From Ochotona curzoniae (lineage: Eukaryota; Chordata; Mammalia; Lagomorpha; Ochotonidae), in assembly GCF_017591425.1 (NCBI RefSeq), contig NW_024467106.1, positions 25,472,501 through 25,536,500 on the forward strand: a DNA stretch of 64,000 nt, given 5' to 3'. Of the stretch, positions 1 through 12,299 are shown piece by piece (within the stretch, counting starts at the first letter, position 1; the number at the start of each line of letters is the position of its first letter). The translations under genes and the position numbers were made by a program. Below the pieces are notes generated by a model. It had not been told where the DNA came from and searched no databases. It was given only the letters and a program-made list of their open reading frames with translations.

Positions 1-204
1 AAGGAACAAGTTAAGCAATCCATTTGTGTGGATGTGATCTTTTATACAAGTGCTTGATAAAGCTGCAAAGCATATATAAAACAGAAGTTTCATTGGGCCT
101 GGAATTGTCTGTGAACATTATGGTGAAATCTGACCCCCTTATGAAATTGAATCTATCTGTGCTGGAGTACAAAACAAAACTACCACATGACACCTTATAT
201 AATA

Positions 205-905
205 AGCAGCTCTAAATGAACTAAGAATCTAAAGCTATACTCTGATACCATCACATTACCAGAGGATATTACCAAGGAAACTCTGCAAGACAGGTATAGA
301 CAATGACTTCTTGGAAAAACATCCCAGAAGCACAGGCAATTAAAGCAAAAATAAGTTAATAAGGTTACACCAAGCTGAGAAGCTTCTGGACTCCAAATGA
401 AACCATTGACAGAGTAAAGAGACAGCCACGGAATGAGAGAACATCTTTACAAACTACACATCTGATAGAGGATGAATACCCATGATTTATAAAGTGCCCA
501 ACAAGCTCTTTAATGAGACATACATTCCAGTTAAGAAATGAGCAAAGGACATGAATATATAGTCTTCAGAGATGAAATTTAAATGGCCAACTAATATTAA
601 AAAATAAAATCCCAGACTCACTATCCACCGGGGAAATACAAATAAAAGACGCAATGAGGTTGTACTTTACATCAGTTAGAATGGTTATCATCCAGCAATC
701 AGAAAACAATAAATGCAGGCATGGTTGTAAGAGGAAAATGTGCTCTAATCAACTTCTGGTGGAAATATGAACTAGTGCAATCTTTTGGAAGATAGTATGG
801 AAAATCATCACAAATCTGAAATTAGATCTCCCATATAACTCCATACCCTCTCCTGGGAATTTATCCAAATGAAATTGATCCAAGTGGAATTTCCACAGCA
901 AACCT
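205..905 (+). mobile_element. L1 LINE fragment, ORF2 C-terminal coding region, degenerate
   Basis: The stretch follows the end of an L1 ORF2 in order on the + strand. Recognisable blocks are the aactctgcaagacaggtat segment near 280, the cagaagcacaggcaattaaa segment near 327, the gagtaaagagacagcca segment near 412, the ttaagaaatgagcaaaggac segment near 531 and the catgggaggtt-like region up to the tttatccaaatgaaattgat segment near 860. The reading frame is broken by stops and small indels, so it encodes nothing intact. No ORF1, 5' UTR or poly-A tail was seen, so both ends are truncated or too diverged to follow. The class is secure and the subfamily is not assigned. Confidence 0.85.
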
Positions 906-1939
906 TTTTGTTGTTGTTGATTGCAATATGTGCCTAAGTGAGAAGCAATCACTGTGGGCTGAGAAGGCGAAATATTCTAGTAATCACAGGCTCGCCCATG
1001 ACTAAGAATGGGATGAAGGCAGCGTTCCAAAGCAAAATAGACACTATTCCCTAAACGAAGAGAAATGTAAATTGTGCTGCAAATCAACATCCTCTCAGGT
1101 CCACTTACCTAGTTTTCAAATATGTCTGCATTTTTGCTAAGAGTTAACAACAGAACTCACATTCATTTTCTATATTCAGCTCTAAGACTAGGGAAAACTC
1201 ACTTTTCTTACTGAGCCTCCATATAATTCTTGGTCAGCAAAAGTAAGGCTCAATGAAATGCACAGCTAAAATTATTAATGGTTCAATTTAAATGGAAGGG
1301 AAAGAACAGAAAGTGACACCTTATCAAATCGTTTTGAAAACATTTAGATACTTTTTGTTTGGGAATGGATATGGTCATTCATTAACTACACTTGCTGTAT
1401 CTTCTGTCTCAGTCGTAATAGCAAAGGTACTTTTGGTCTGTCTCCTGCTCTGTCCCTGCATGATTATACCTTCTGCATGGTCCTCCATGGCCATTTCAGC
1501 AGGCTTAGGCAAAGTCGCTCCTTCCCAGATCATAACATAGACCCTGCTGGTTCAGAAATGAGATTTTTGTGTTTGCCCAAGGAGGTAGAGTGACCATTGA
1601 TCAATATAAATCAGGATTAGGAGGGGAGATAAATGTGATAAACTTTTTAGAATTCCATCTACAAAATACTTAAAATATATTTTCTTTATGTTGGTAAACA
1701 TATGTATTTAATAAGTCCTGAAAATTCTATGAAGTACTTAAAACTCATTTTTTTCTCTATGTAGAATTTCTTGTGCAAATTTAATGTTGAGAAAGGCTCA
1801 GCTCTCTCCTTTACCTACATCTTATGTAAAGAAGCTCCTCTTGGGTCCTGCCTTAGGGCAGTTTACTAATATACTGGAGTAAGATGTATCATTTATCTTT
1901 CCATCTTGTCTATTCATTACCATCTATATCACAGTAACT
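906..1939. other. No recognised feature
   Basis: About 1 kb of unassigned AT-rich sequence between an L1 remnant and a MIR. An open frame of 82 codons at 1292-1540 has no recognisable domain and no splice context, and I treat it as chance. Confidence 0.5.
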
Positions 1940-2135
1940 AATGACTTACCAAGCACTAATCAAAACATTTCACATAAATAAATTTATTTTTCACCACATA
2001 TGAAACAGAGGTGAAAATTATTGCCTCCATTTTACTGACAAATAAAAATTAAAAAAAACCTGGAGCATAGAAAAGTTACATGATTCGCCCACGGTCACTA
2101 CCCCTGTAAATAGCCGCATTCAATTTCAAGCTAAG
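1940..2135 (-). mobile_element. MIR SINE, antisense
   Basis: Reading the + strand gives the antisense order of a MIR: an accaagcactaatcaaaaca segment, then a cctccattttactgacaaat segment near 2023, then a gttacatgattcgcccacgg segment near 2075 that corresponds to the 'taacttgcccaaggtcac' core. The copy is well diverged, as expected for this ancient family. It is non-coding. Confidence 0.75.
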
Positions 2136-2629
2136 GAAAATCCAAAGAATAATCTCTTCATCCCTACACTGCACCTGTTCACCCACTTTGTACATCAGGG
2201 TGTTTTGCAGAGCCTGGAGGAATGAGCTTTCATTAAGTCTTATGTTTCTAGCCTGTTTCCTTCCCTCTCTGATTCTGGTGTTTCAATCACCTTGGACTTC
2301 AGGCTGCCAACATGAAGAAACTTTCCCCCTTTTTCTGCACTAAGACTGTTAGCTTCACTCTTAACTTGGCTGATTTTTATGGGGTCATGTTCTAATAAGT
2401 GGATAACCTTCTCCAATACTCTGAACTTTCATAATTCAAATTCCCCAATGCCTAACATTGTCAGCCCATATGTGCAATCTAAAATAAAAGTGACAACTTA
2501 ACTTGTTTGTTTATCCTATAATTGAGTCAACTTATTTTCTTTCTGCTTTTCATTCAACATTAGTCTCACGAATTACATATTTGGGCGTCTGCCAATTGAA
2601 CTTTACTATTCTAACAACAAATTCTGTGT
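2136..2629. other. No recognised feature
   Basis: Unassigned AT-rich sequence. No repeat, RNA gene or convincing open frame was recognised. Confidence 0.4.
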
Positions 2630-2900
2630 GATGAATCATCTGTCAACAAATAACAGAAAACCAGCTTCAACTGACCTCAGTCATAAATGAATGGCACTTA
2701 ACTGGTTCCACGTCCAGAGATATTTCTGGCTTTAGTAAAGCTTTGAAACAAGACAGATGTGCTGTCAGGAATTCAACATTTATTCATCTCCTTTTTTGCT
2801 TTTTAGGGTGTTGGCTCATTCCCTAGTCTATGTGCAGTAATTCCTGCTCCTTGCCACAAGCAGTTCCAGGGTTTCTTTTTATGGTGGCAAAATTGTTGCT
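2630..2900. repeat. Possible ancient mammalian interspersed repeat, class uncertain
   Basis: The stretch resembles an old mammalian repeat arranged as 'acagaaaaccagcttcaact... ggcac...ctggttcca... gtcagg... ttggctca'. Similarity is patchy, with a poly-T interruption near 2790. I could not name the family. It might equally be single-copy sequence with chance resemblance. Confidence 0.3.
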
Positions 2901-4799
2901 GTAACTTCAAATTTCTCAACACCACACCATTCAATGTCAAAGTAATACATACTTTCAGGCACAGAAATGTCTAGAGTGTGTTGTTCTCTGTACGCTAATT
3001 GTGTCATGAGAAGGGAATATGTTGCTTGATCTAAACCTCAAAGGATCCGTTATGAAGCCAGTAGTAAAGCGAATCCCCGCAGAATCACAAGACATGCAGC
3101 TGATACCAAAGGAAATCCCAGAAATGTACAGAACGGATACGGGCACTTAAATAGAAGAGGCCGATTGAGGTTAAGCAAGGTCCAAGTGATAAGAATTGAT
3201 GAACCATTCTAAAAACTTGTATCAGTAGAAGAGATATAAAATAGTCATAAGCTACTGCCCAGAGATGTCCTATTTTGGCTCACTTCTCTGGAAATACCCA
3301 ATTTTAATCTTCCTTCTCTATTTTAGACATCTTTGATGAAACAGAGTGGTTTCTTGCTGTTCCTATTTCTTACCATCCTAATTAAGAAGAGTAAGCCTTT
3401 AATGTTGTTCCCAAAAGACTTTCTCAGTTGCACAAACAAGTCTGATCCATGAAAGGTCCACCTATATACTTAGAATTAATCACTATAAATCTGAATTTCA
3501 GACAGGAAATTGAAACTACATATAAATTATCCTGACCTATTTTTCCATAAGCAATGGGGTTATCAACCAATTAATAACTTTTTCAATTAAATAGACTTTC
3601 AAGATCTTTCTGCTATTAAAGGTAGAATGCTATATCATTATTATTTCAAGTGGAATACAATAAAAATTATACTTTCAGCTTTATCCTGCAAGGTCTTCAT
3701 TAAGTAATTTAAATAAATGAAAATCTGTGTCAGGCTAGTATACCATTTTAAGCTTATAGCATAACAATGCTTCTGCATGCATACATCATCCTCTGAACAT
3801 GAAAAGAAAGTTTTCATGTGGCAGTCTTGGTGCTAAATGATGAATGAAAAGGGATTTATTTTAAATCCAATTCTTATCATCTTTGGACTTTAATCTCAAC
3901 AACGATGTTTTATCTCTCAAATAAGTTTGAGTAACTAACTCCAGTTACACAAATAAGAGTCTAATATATTTGACAAAATAATTCCATTGGTATATTTGTA
4001 AAAGGGTATTTGCCAGGATGTTTATTCTCTGTTTTACAATGCATCTGAAAATCCAATTGTAATTAAAGTACTCCAGGGCCCAAAGTCAGATTCCCTTCTA
4101 AGTCCGTGGGCTTCCAGAAATAGTGCAAGTCTTTTCTATTCCTGTTTTTACACCTCTGGACTCTCAGACTTCTGTTTGGAGCAATCAAGTCAGAGGACCA
4201 GGTTATCAGGCAGTCAGAGCACCTGGGAGTGGCAGTTGATCCCCTGCATGAACTACTGGTACAAATACATATCACAAATGAGTCGCGGTCATTGGGGAAG
4301 GACAAGGCTGAAAAACATGTCCAAAACACAGAGAAAATAATTAATTTTCCAACACTGAAAGTGTCAAGATTTAGATTTTGGACACAGGGTAGACTATAAA
4401 TACGGCTAGTATAAGTGGCAGAAATTGCAAGTGAAAAAATAGCTGAAGCAACTGACATATCCCAATTCCCCAGGCATGAAGCAATTACAAATTAAAGGCG
4501 ATTCTTTTCCTCTCCGAGGTCTGAGTTAAAAGAATTCATAGAATTCTTTTTCATAAAATGTTCAAATATAAGTTAATACTCTTCCTCTCCCTCTGATGGC
4601 CTGCACACTTACCTCCTGCCAGGGAGTGATGTAACAGCTATATCCCTAGTTAGGAGGACAATTGGTTGGAGTTACCCTTAGTTTATCTAAGCAGGATATT
4701 TACATAATTACATAATTCTCTAAATCTGACCAACAACAAGTTACAAAACTGCCAGAAATTTTTCGTCACTGCTAACAAAAATAAAACACAAAATCCTGT
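2901..4799. other. No recognised feature
   Basis: About 1.9 kb of AT-rich sequence with no assignable repeat. A 131-codon antisense open frame (4063-4458) lacks recognisable motifs, a signal peptide or a convincing start context, and no neighbouring exon supports it. The tract around 4560-4720 also shows nothing assignable. Confidence 0.5.
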
Positions 4800-5700
4800 G
4801 TTTCTGGTCATGGTGGAATAACCACATTCAGACTTATCCTTCCATATAAAAAAAAAAAAACCCTTTCAGTCGGCACACCACACCCAAGCAGGACTCCAGG
4901 ATACTGCATGGAGCAACTGCCACATTTGTTCTTTCTCCCAATAAGTTTCCCAGTCTTGGAAACAGGAAGTAGAAGCCCCGGTGAAACCAGTGGTCTCACT
5001 GGTCTAACAAGGCAGCTATTAAAGCTCAGACCACTGAGATGACTACAGTTTTCTGAGCAAGATTCATGAAAGGCAGTTTTTCCCAGGGATCTTTGGAAAA
5101 AAGCAGACTTGCAAAGGGAAGTTCCATAGGGGCAACACAAAGAAGTCACTCTGGAGTGACTTGAACTAGCATGCCCAATGTTATAGAATGCTGCAAGACT
5201 ACGGAGTTGTGGCACAAGCGCAGCAGAGACACCTTGCTAAAATCCGAAGTCATTCCCCACAAAATTCAAAAAAAGATACACATGAGGACCAAAATCTTTG
5301 CGATAGGGCAAAGACTAAAACAGTCCAGATCAGGATATGCTGTTAAGCCCCAATCCAAACGCCCATGAATCAAAGGGAAGCAGCAGAGTATCTCCTGTTA
5401 TTGGCACTGCAATGAATCGGGGATGCTTGGGAGTCCTGAATCAGTAACGGGCCTGAAATTAGGATCTACTGCCCAAAAGGGGCTTGGCTCAAGGCCTGTG
5501 ACAGAATCTGGTAGTGTACTTAGGAAAACCGAGAGACTCTCCAGACAAAACCTTGTTCGTGAGAACTTGTTCCTAAGTAAGAGAATTTGGGCATAGGGAA
5601 TGATTAGTTTAACAGTAAGTGGGGCAGCTAAAGGTAGAACTTTTCCCACTTGGTTAGCCCTAGGAATGCTAGGCAAAATTAGCACTGGAGTTTAGAAGCT
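4800..5700 (+). repeat. Unclassified block, possibly the 5' end of an old L1
   Basis: The block opens with tctggtcatggtggaataac, which resembles the 'atggcggaata' opening of some L1 5' UTRs. It continues as a locally GC-richer, purine-rich stretch containing gaagtagaagccccggtgaa and cactctggagtgacttgaac. Open frames of 135 codons (4808-5215, minus) and 95 codons (5398-5685, minus) fall inside it but show no domain. No L1 ORF1 or ORF2 follows downstream. It could be an L1 5' UTR remnant, an LTR or single-copy sequence. Confidence 0.3.
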
Positions 5701-5817
5701 TTGTGGTCTGTAATTTGGGGTCTGAATAATAAAGGAAGTTGCAGAAACCACAGAATTGATGAAAAAAAAAGCTTAACGATTATTAAAGTTCCTTCAAGAA
5801 ATTTATATAAATGAGGT

Positions 5818-6166
5818 TAGTGCCTTGGCTCAAAAGCTAATTCTCAGTCTTTAAGCACCAAGATCCTGTAAGAGTCCCTGAGATTGGTGCCCCACCTGCT
5901 CCACTTCCAATCAGCTCTCTGCTCATGACCTGGGGAAGCAGCAGAGCATGGTTCAAGTCCTTGGACCTCTTCCCCCATGTAAGAGATCTTGAGTAGCTCC
6001 TGGCTCCTGCTTTCCCATCAGCTCAGCAGTTGCTTTTGTGGTCATTTGTGGAGCAAACCAGGGCATAGAAGATATCTTTCTGTTTCTGCTGCTCTCTCTG
6101 TGAACTCTTTCACATAATTAAATAAATAAATAAACAAGCAAGCAAATAAATAAATACATTTATAAA
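5818..6166 (+). mobile_element. CSINE, older subfamily, near full length
   Basis: Head region around 5845-5860, middle 'ctgctccacttccaatcagc' and 'ctcatgacctggggaagcag', then 'ccatgtaagagatcttgagt', 'gtggtcatttgtggagcaaac' and a tail of alternating aaataaata and aagcaagca units from 6118. The tail matches the older, rabbit-like C repeat more than the younger copies here. It ends directly beside a small DNA element at 6175. Confidence 0.85.
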
Positions 6167-6174
6167 AATGTGAT

Positions 6175-6225
6175 TAAAAAATCCGATTATTTTGGTGCAA
6201 AAGAATGTTAAAGCCCATGCATACA
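6175..6225 (-). mobile_element. Partial copy of a small palindromic-ended element
   Basis: The sequence attattttggtgcaaaagaa followed by aaagcccatgcatac is the reverse complement of the central part (atgggtttcaaatttt...aaagtaaac) of the element at 6229-6342. It is therefore a partial copy in inverted orientation, about 70% similar by eye. Confidence 0.6.
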
Positions 6226-6228
6226 GTC

Positions 6229-6342
6229 TTCTGAAACATCAGGAAAATTGTATATGGAGAGGAAAAAGGGGTATGGGTTTCAAATTTTTTTATATCAAAG
6301 TAAACATCGTTCAGTTTCATTTTGCCATGGATGTTCTGAAAT
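6229..6342 (+). mobile_element. Small MITE-like element with terminal inverted repeats
   Basis: The left end, cttctgaaacatcaggaaaa, is approximately the reverse complement of the right end, ttttgccatggatgttctga. The interior carries gtatgggtttcaaatttttt and aaagtaaacatcgttcagtt. The same layout recurs at 14745-14850, 30081-30188 and 47571-47689. At about 114 bp and with no coding capacity it fits a non-autonomous DNA transposon. The parent family is not identified. Confidence 0.6.
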
Positions 6343-7462
6343 GTCCAAATAATTCTGAGTTCAGAGAAGAGAATAGTAGTCATAACTGACCTGGAGAAAA
6401 CAAAACGAAATAGTATGCATAGGAAACAAGGTCAATACAAACTCAGGATGAAGAAGAGCCCATGTAGCAGTGCCAACTGATCACAAATGACAGGGTACAA
6501 CAAAAGCATCCTGCATTCATGGCAAAATAGCCTTTGGGACCAGTGTGAGTTTTCTTCCTGCTGCTTTAAATGCACAGTCTGGCTCCTAATTAGGATTGTG
6601 TCATTCACAGAGTAACAGTGACCATTATTTGCTTCTAAAATTACCAACAAGTGTGTGTGTGTGGAAGAATACAATTGTATTGCTAATAAGACATTGACAT
6701 TCGCTGGGTTGCCATTGCTAATACAGGTCAAGGAACTAATTACCAATCAAAGGAAATATTTCAGTACAAGCCAATTGCATCTGAGTATCTTCAATGTCGT
6801 AGGAAATAAAGCATTAGAAATTTGTTCTGGATCATTCAGAACAGAAAGATTCTTGCCCAGGATACTATAAGAGACAGACTGAGCCCAAAAGGAAAGATAG
6901 AACGAGGCAATCTTCATAACCAGGATTCAATAATGCAGTGCTTGCTAGTTTGTTCCAGTAACACCACCACGTCTTTTTGTCAGTTTCCACACAAACAGCA
7001 TAATAAGAGCTAAAACTACTGCAAAGGAATAGATTATACCATAGACAATCATAAGTGAAGCAACGATAAGCTTTAAAATACAGATAAATAACATTTCTAA
7101 GGTAATCACCAAGGTGGCAAGGTATTTATATATATACATGTATAAATCAATACTATTCTATTGTCTATATTTATGTTTCTATCTACATTCCATTAAGTGT
7201 CTGATCTAAAATTTTATGCTCAGATTTTATTATTATATTTTAGTAATTTATTTTGGAATTAATATTTTTATTATGTTTGTAATCATTATAATCACTTTTA
7301 TTATTCACTTAGCTGACTTTCAGTTCCACTGCTTCTATTATCCAACTTTACCACTCTCAAAGGGTTATTTAATTATACTTCATCTATCAGAGTATCCCTG
7401 GAGTAATATCGCAGAGAGGAACATTGTAGGAGCTTTGCAAGTGTACAGTGTCTTCTTTTGTT
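6343..7462. other. No recognised feature
   Basis: AT-rich unassigned sequence. It includes a very short tg run near 6651 and AT-rich runs near 7120-7300. No exon-like or RNA-gene features were seen. Confidence 0.45.
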
Positions 7463-7700
7463 TTCATTATTATTATTATCATCATTATTATTATTTCCCA
7501 TGATACAGGTTTGTAGATACAGAGATTCCTTCCTCTCGCTCTGTTTCCTGCACACATCAGTACAGGCCTTCAGTAATAGTTGCAAATTAAATGTTCTTTA
7601 ATCTAAGTCTATCGTGGTATTGTAGATACAGGCAAAGTTAGAGCATCTATTATCATACTGACAAGATGATATTTAACTTTTTCATATTATCATTTCACAC
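7463..7700 (-). mobile_element. Lagomorph-type L1 3' UTR fragment, antisense, with ATT triplet run
   Basis: An imperfect ATT/ATC triplet run (7463-7495) leads into cccatgatacag. Then gtattgtagatacaggcaaa and actgacaagatgatatttaa correspond in order to the stretches at 23834-23890 and 55970-56030, where they belong to an antisense L1 3' UTR. It is more diverged than those copies. Confidence 0.6.
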
Positions 7701-8780
7701 ACAAAAAGCATCTGCCCCCAAGTGGAGTCTTCAGACAGCAACATTTTCATTGTCTTGCTTCCAGTTTTAAATATTGCCTCCAGTGCTGGTATCTAGTAAT
7801 GGAGGCATTTTTTCCAGACTAAATACATTTTTTTCTCCTTACACAAATCATTTGATTTTTCTTATGTAGGATTTTTCAGGATAATTTTAATTTATCCTTT
7901 AAAACTCAGATATTTCAGCAAGACATATCTAAATGCTGAATCTAACTAGTACTACCTGCTTTTTAACGTGATTCTTTAATTTATAGATTCAACAATTTCT
8001 TCAGTTTAGGAAAGCTTTGCATAGATACATCTTTGATTATTGATTTGTAACCATTTCTCTTATCTCCATTCATTTATTTGTGATGTTAATTCTCCATCTT
8101 TCATGTTTCATCTCCACTACCATCACCTTATTATCTTACTTATTTTAATCTTCCTGGGGATGCTTCTCTGTTGTATGCCTCTATGGCTGATTCTTTTCTC
8201 TGCAATATCCATTTTTGTCTTTATTTTTTCCTCATGCCTATCTTAATTCCCCAGTGGCACTTAACATCATGTTAGTATTGACTTTCCTTGTCTGGCTGTA
8301 TTTCATCTCAATCATTTGGCTCACTGCCTCTTGATTCTTTGGTTAAAATTATAGAAGTACACTTCTGTGCAATAAATGGCATTATTGTCATGTTTGCCCA
8401 TGTTCTTTTATGCTATAAAATCTATCCCTAGATATCAAGTCAATATGTGTTTTTTAAGTTTACTAACCCTTAAAATCAGCAACCACATAGGTCCTTAACT
8501 TGGGAGACAAAAACTGACGTTCTTTATGATTTTCTAATAGCTGTTAAAGTCCCCAATTTAAGACAATCTGGATACTCTGGTTCATCTCTACACTTTGTCA
8601 CTATTTTATTATTTAACAATAATTATCTACTATCTCTCCTAGATTAAAGAATAGTCTACTGTCCTCATATTTTCTAAGCAAATATGCACATGGAGACATA
8701 CAAGCATTCTTTGAACACGTATGAGAGATGAAATTACAAGTTATTTTCTCTGCCAAACTGTTTTTGAGGGACACATACTA
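7701..8780. other. No recognised feature
   Basis: T-rich unassigned sequence. The pyrimidine-rich character of 8040-8340 would fit an antisense LINE interior, but no specific block could be matched. Confidence 0.4.
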
Positions 8781-9038
8781 GCTGCAATGTTTACGTTGCC
8801 TCTTGGGCCACTCTCATCCCGTGTCACGGTGCCTGGGTTGCAGGCCTCACTCTGCTTTGCTTCAAGCTTCCCGATAATACACACTCTAACACTCTATGTA
8901 GCAGCAGATGGTTGCTGATGTGTTTGAGTCCTTGTCACGCACATGGGAGACCCAGATTGAATTCTGAGCTCCAAATTCTTTCTCTGCCTCTGCCTCTCTC
9001 TCCCCGTCTTTTAGATAAATAAGTATTTAAAAAAAAAA
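8781..9038 (+). mobile_element. CSINE, older subfamily
   Basis: Head-to-tail blocks are cttgggccactctcatcccg, ggtgcctgggttgcaggcct, a gcagcagatggttgctgatg segment, cacatgggagacccagattg, and a ctctgcctctgcctctctct run ending in aaataagta plus a poly-A from about 9028. The segment between the 'gagctcc' motif and the ct-rich tail is deleted relative to full-length copies. Confidence 0.8.
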
Positions 9039-12000
9039 CCTGAAAACAATGCATAACGTTTCATATGTTTTGAAGACCCCTCAAAGATATGGTAAATTTC
9101 ATTCGGAAGCTGGAATGTGTTAGTATAAAAGAACAGCAATTACCAGGTTGCTGTTTTTTAGCTTTACTTTTGATTTTTGCTCTGGTTTTCCTTATTGATT
9201 GTGTAGAAGCATGCTTTGCTCCTAGCAAATGCTGACTTGCAAGGCATTTTCAGAGACAGAATAATTATGAAAATAGAAGCCAATTTCAGATATTGCTGAG
9301 AATAGGATGAGGAAGTATTTTGCTCCAGCTCTCTAATACTTCCTTGACTAAAAGTTGTTTTTTTTCTTTAATTTTTCTCGCATAATATGAACACAGCATG
9401 TTGATTACAGGAAGAAGTGGGAGGAATAAAAGGAGTTTGTGTTACAAAAAGTCAGAGAAGCTGGATGTGCCTAATTGAGTGTGACAGAAATAGTAAGGTG
9501 TGTTAATAAGGGAAATATGATTGGGGTATTTGAGAACTCTGTATTAGTGCTTCTCAGGGTTTCTTTTGTAAATTTATAACTATTTTGAAATAAGGTATTT
9601 TTCAAAAACTGGAAAAAATGGAAAGAAAAGATTTTGTATTTTTCTGATGGATGTAGTCGACGCAGAGTTGAAAGTTGTTCTGATGTCATGACTTTGCTCC
9701 AGATCCCCATTGTTACAAATGTGACCGGAAGCTTTTTCTGGCATCTGGCAAGGCAATAGTCAAGCATCTCTAATTTTTCATGTTGCTATAAATCCATTTA
9801 ATTTTGTGACTATTATCACTGAATTGCAATTTATGACAACATTCATCTTTAATCAAGAATTGTATGCCAATTTGGGTGATTCAGCATTCATATTCAATAT
9901 CCCTTCCACTCTTATATATTTTTCTCTTTCTGATTGCTTCTGTTAGAAAGAACAATCATCGTTAAGTGTGACCTCTCAAGTACACAAACGGGTGTGACCA
10001 GACTATCATTACTAGTGGGTGAAGTTGCCTCATATTTAAAGAGCTTATATATGAGGAAATATCTTTTCTATTGCTAAGAAAGGAGGTTCTTTGTGGTTGC
10101 CTACCCTGACCTAACCAGAGGATGCTGAGACTATGGGTTTGAATTTGAGGAATGAAGCTAAATGAGAAGTTAAAATGTCTGTGCTGTGGGCCATCTTTCC
10201 ACTTCGGTAGAACACATGTACAGTTAAGATAAAATCATAGTTATTTGGTCTTCGTCTCTTTCTGGAATTGTATAAAGAAGAAAAATACTGATTTGGAAAG
10301 GATAAAGTTATTCCTTAACCCATCAATCTAATTTTAGCTAATAAACCTTAATGTACTGAATGTAACAAGTAAGCAAATAGCCATTTCTGAACTCTGTTTG
10401 TGCTTATAGAGCTCATATTTAAAGTATCACAAAGAAAATTATAAGCATAAAATCTGACTGAGAATAACCCCTAAAGGAGCCCACTGTAGAAGACAATGAA
10501 GGTCTTCTCAGGTCTGATTTATTTTGTTTGTTATTTGAAACTTTAAATTTTAATTTGCCAAATTGCACTAAGTTACATTTCAAATCTCTGCTAGGATAAT
10601 CACAATTTTGTCTTTGCTATATAAACAGCACATCTGTATGCATAAATTTTAACATTTCTTTTTAATAAACATCTCAGGATCATTCAGTAAACCGCATTCA
10701 AAATATCTATAAATTATATCGTATTAGTTATTAGCTAATTGAATATGCCATCCAGATATAGTTGCAAGTGTGCATCATACATACATCCAGTATGAATTTC
10801 TAATCAATTTAGTTTGAAAACACTGAATTGTTCTATTTGTGTTTATTAAAATTGGTTTTCTTGTGGGTCTTTCTTATAGCTAGAAAAAATGAAAATAAAA
10901 CAGAAATAGCCACAGTTTATTAAAAGTGATTTAATTCCTGTTTCTTTCTTATTTTTGAAAGTCTGTAACACCTATTTTAAAATATAGTCTAAGCTTATGA
11001 ATCATGATTTTAACAACTAATAATTTCTTTAAACAACAGAATCAAATTCATTTTCTTTTACATATATGTATTTTGTATAATTATTATACCCATGCATAGT
11101 TCTAATTACTGCATCTCATTTAATTTACTAACCATTTTGTAAAAAAAATTAACAAAAATAAAAGTTGTACCTATTTGTGTATAAAATATGATGGACACCA
11201 CATGTATATATTGTTAATACACACAGTATTTGTTGTATCAGCCTCCTGTTTAGCCTGGCAGTATTTCCACAATCAGATTGTGATTTTTATCTATGCTCAA
11301 TTTAAACAAGTTATGAATGTTTATTTCTGCAATCATCAGAACCACCTTATTAAATTATACAAGAAGTGTAAGAACCTACCATAATAGGAAGTACAGGTCA
11401 CACATAACTGATACCCAACCAGCATTTTCTCTGTCCAAATGTCAAGCTTACAATTTTTTTCCAAGGGAGCCAGGAGGACAACTTAATTACTTTAGCTGAT
11501 GACCATGCTGTGTTTCTTGATTCCTCAGAGCCAGATCTGGGCGTCTGTTTGAATCTCTCGGGGTCATTCAGTTTTCCATCCTTCATCGTAGTTTATCACT
11601 TTATTGTTGTCTTGTTACATTTGCTATGGTTGACTTGTCACATATTTTTGTTTCACATAATGGTTCTGTGTTTACTTGAGTAGAATTTGTGGATAGCAAA
11701 GTTGTTGGGGCTGTCACAATTACACTTCATCATGCTTAAACCTCTTGTCAGTTCAAATACTGTGTTAGCTACAGATGCTGAAATGTTCAGTAAGCATTTG
11801 TTCCTTCTGACTTTCTTGTGGTCATTTTCCACATTGATTCGGGGTGAAGCTAGCCTAGGGGTAAGTACTTGGAGCAATAAAGCACTGTCATCTGGAAGAT
11901 TTACTAGTCCTTAACTGTTTATTCCTGCTCTCACACTGTGTGCTGAAATGCAATCATTCTATTTCAGAATGATTGTTCCTATTTATGATGAACTGGTCTT

Positions 12001-12237
12001 TCACCAGATACGACAGAGGCTGTGTGAAAATTCCTTGCAGGCAGTTCTCAACATCTATAATGCTAAGATAGCGCCACCCTAAACCCCTTAAATAAATCAT
12101 TGTTTTACAGCTATAATATTTATAATTTTGAACTGTCTTAATACATTCACAACAAGTGACATACTCTAAAATCAGTCCTTTCTGTGAAGGTTGTAGTATG
12201 TTACAGTAGCTAGAGTCAGGTTTCAAAGTTTAACTCT

Positions 12238-12240
<3 letters not shown>
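9039..12240. other. Long single-copy AT-rich stretch, no recognised feature
   Basis: About 3.2 kb without an assignable repeat. Open frames here are at most 98 codons and show no recognisable motif. Low repeat density over this length could reflect either constraint or simple age of the insertions. Confidence 0.5.

Positions 12241-12283
<43 letters not shown>
12241..12283. repeat. (AC)n microsatellite
   Basis: An uninterrupted AC dinucleotide run of about 21 units. Perfect runs of this length are usually polymorphic. Confidence 0.98.
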
Positions 12284-12285
<2 letters not shown>

Positions 12286-12299
12286 TCTAACTATCTGTT

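Noticed and set aside
4063..4458. 131-codon minus-strand open frame
   Set aside because: No recognisable motif, no gene structure around it, and composition typical of chance.
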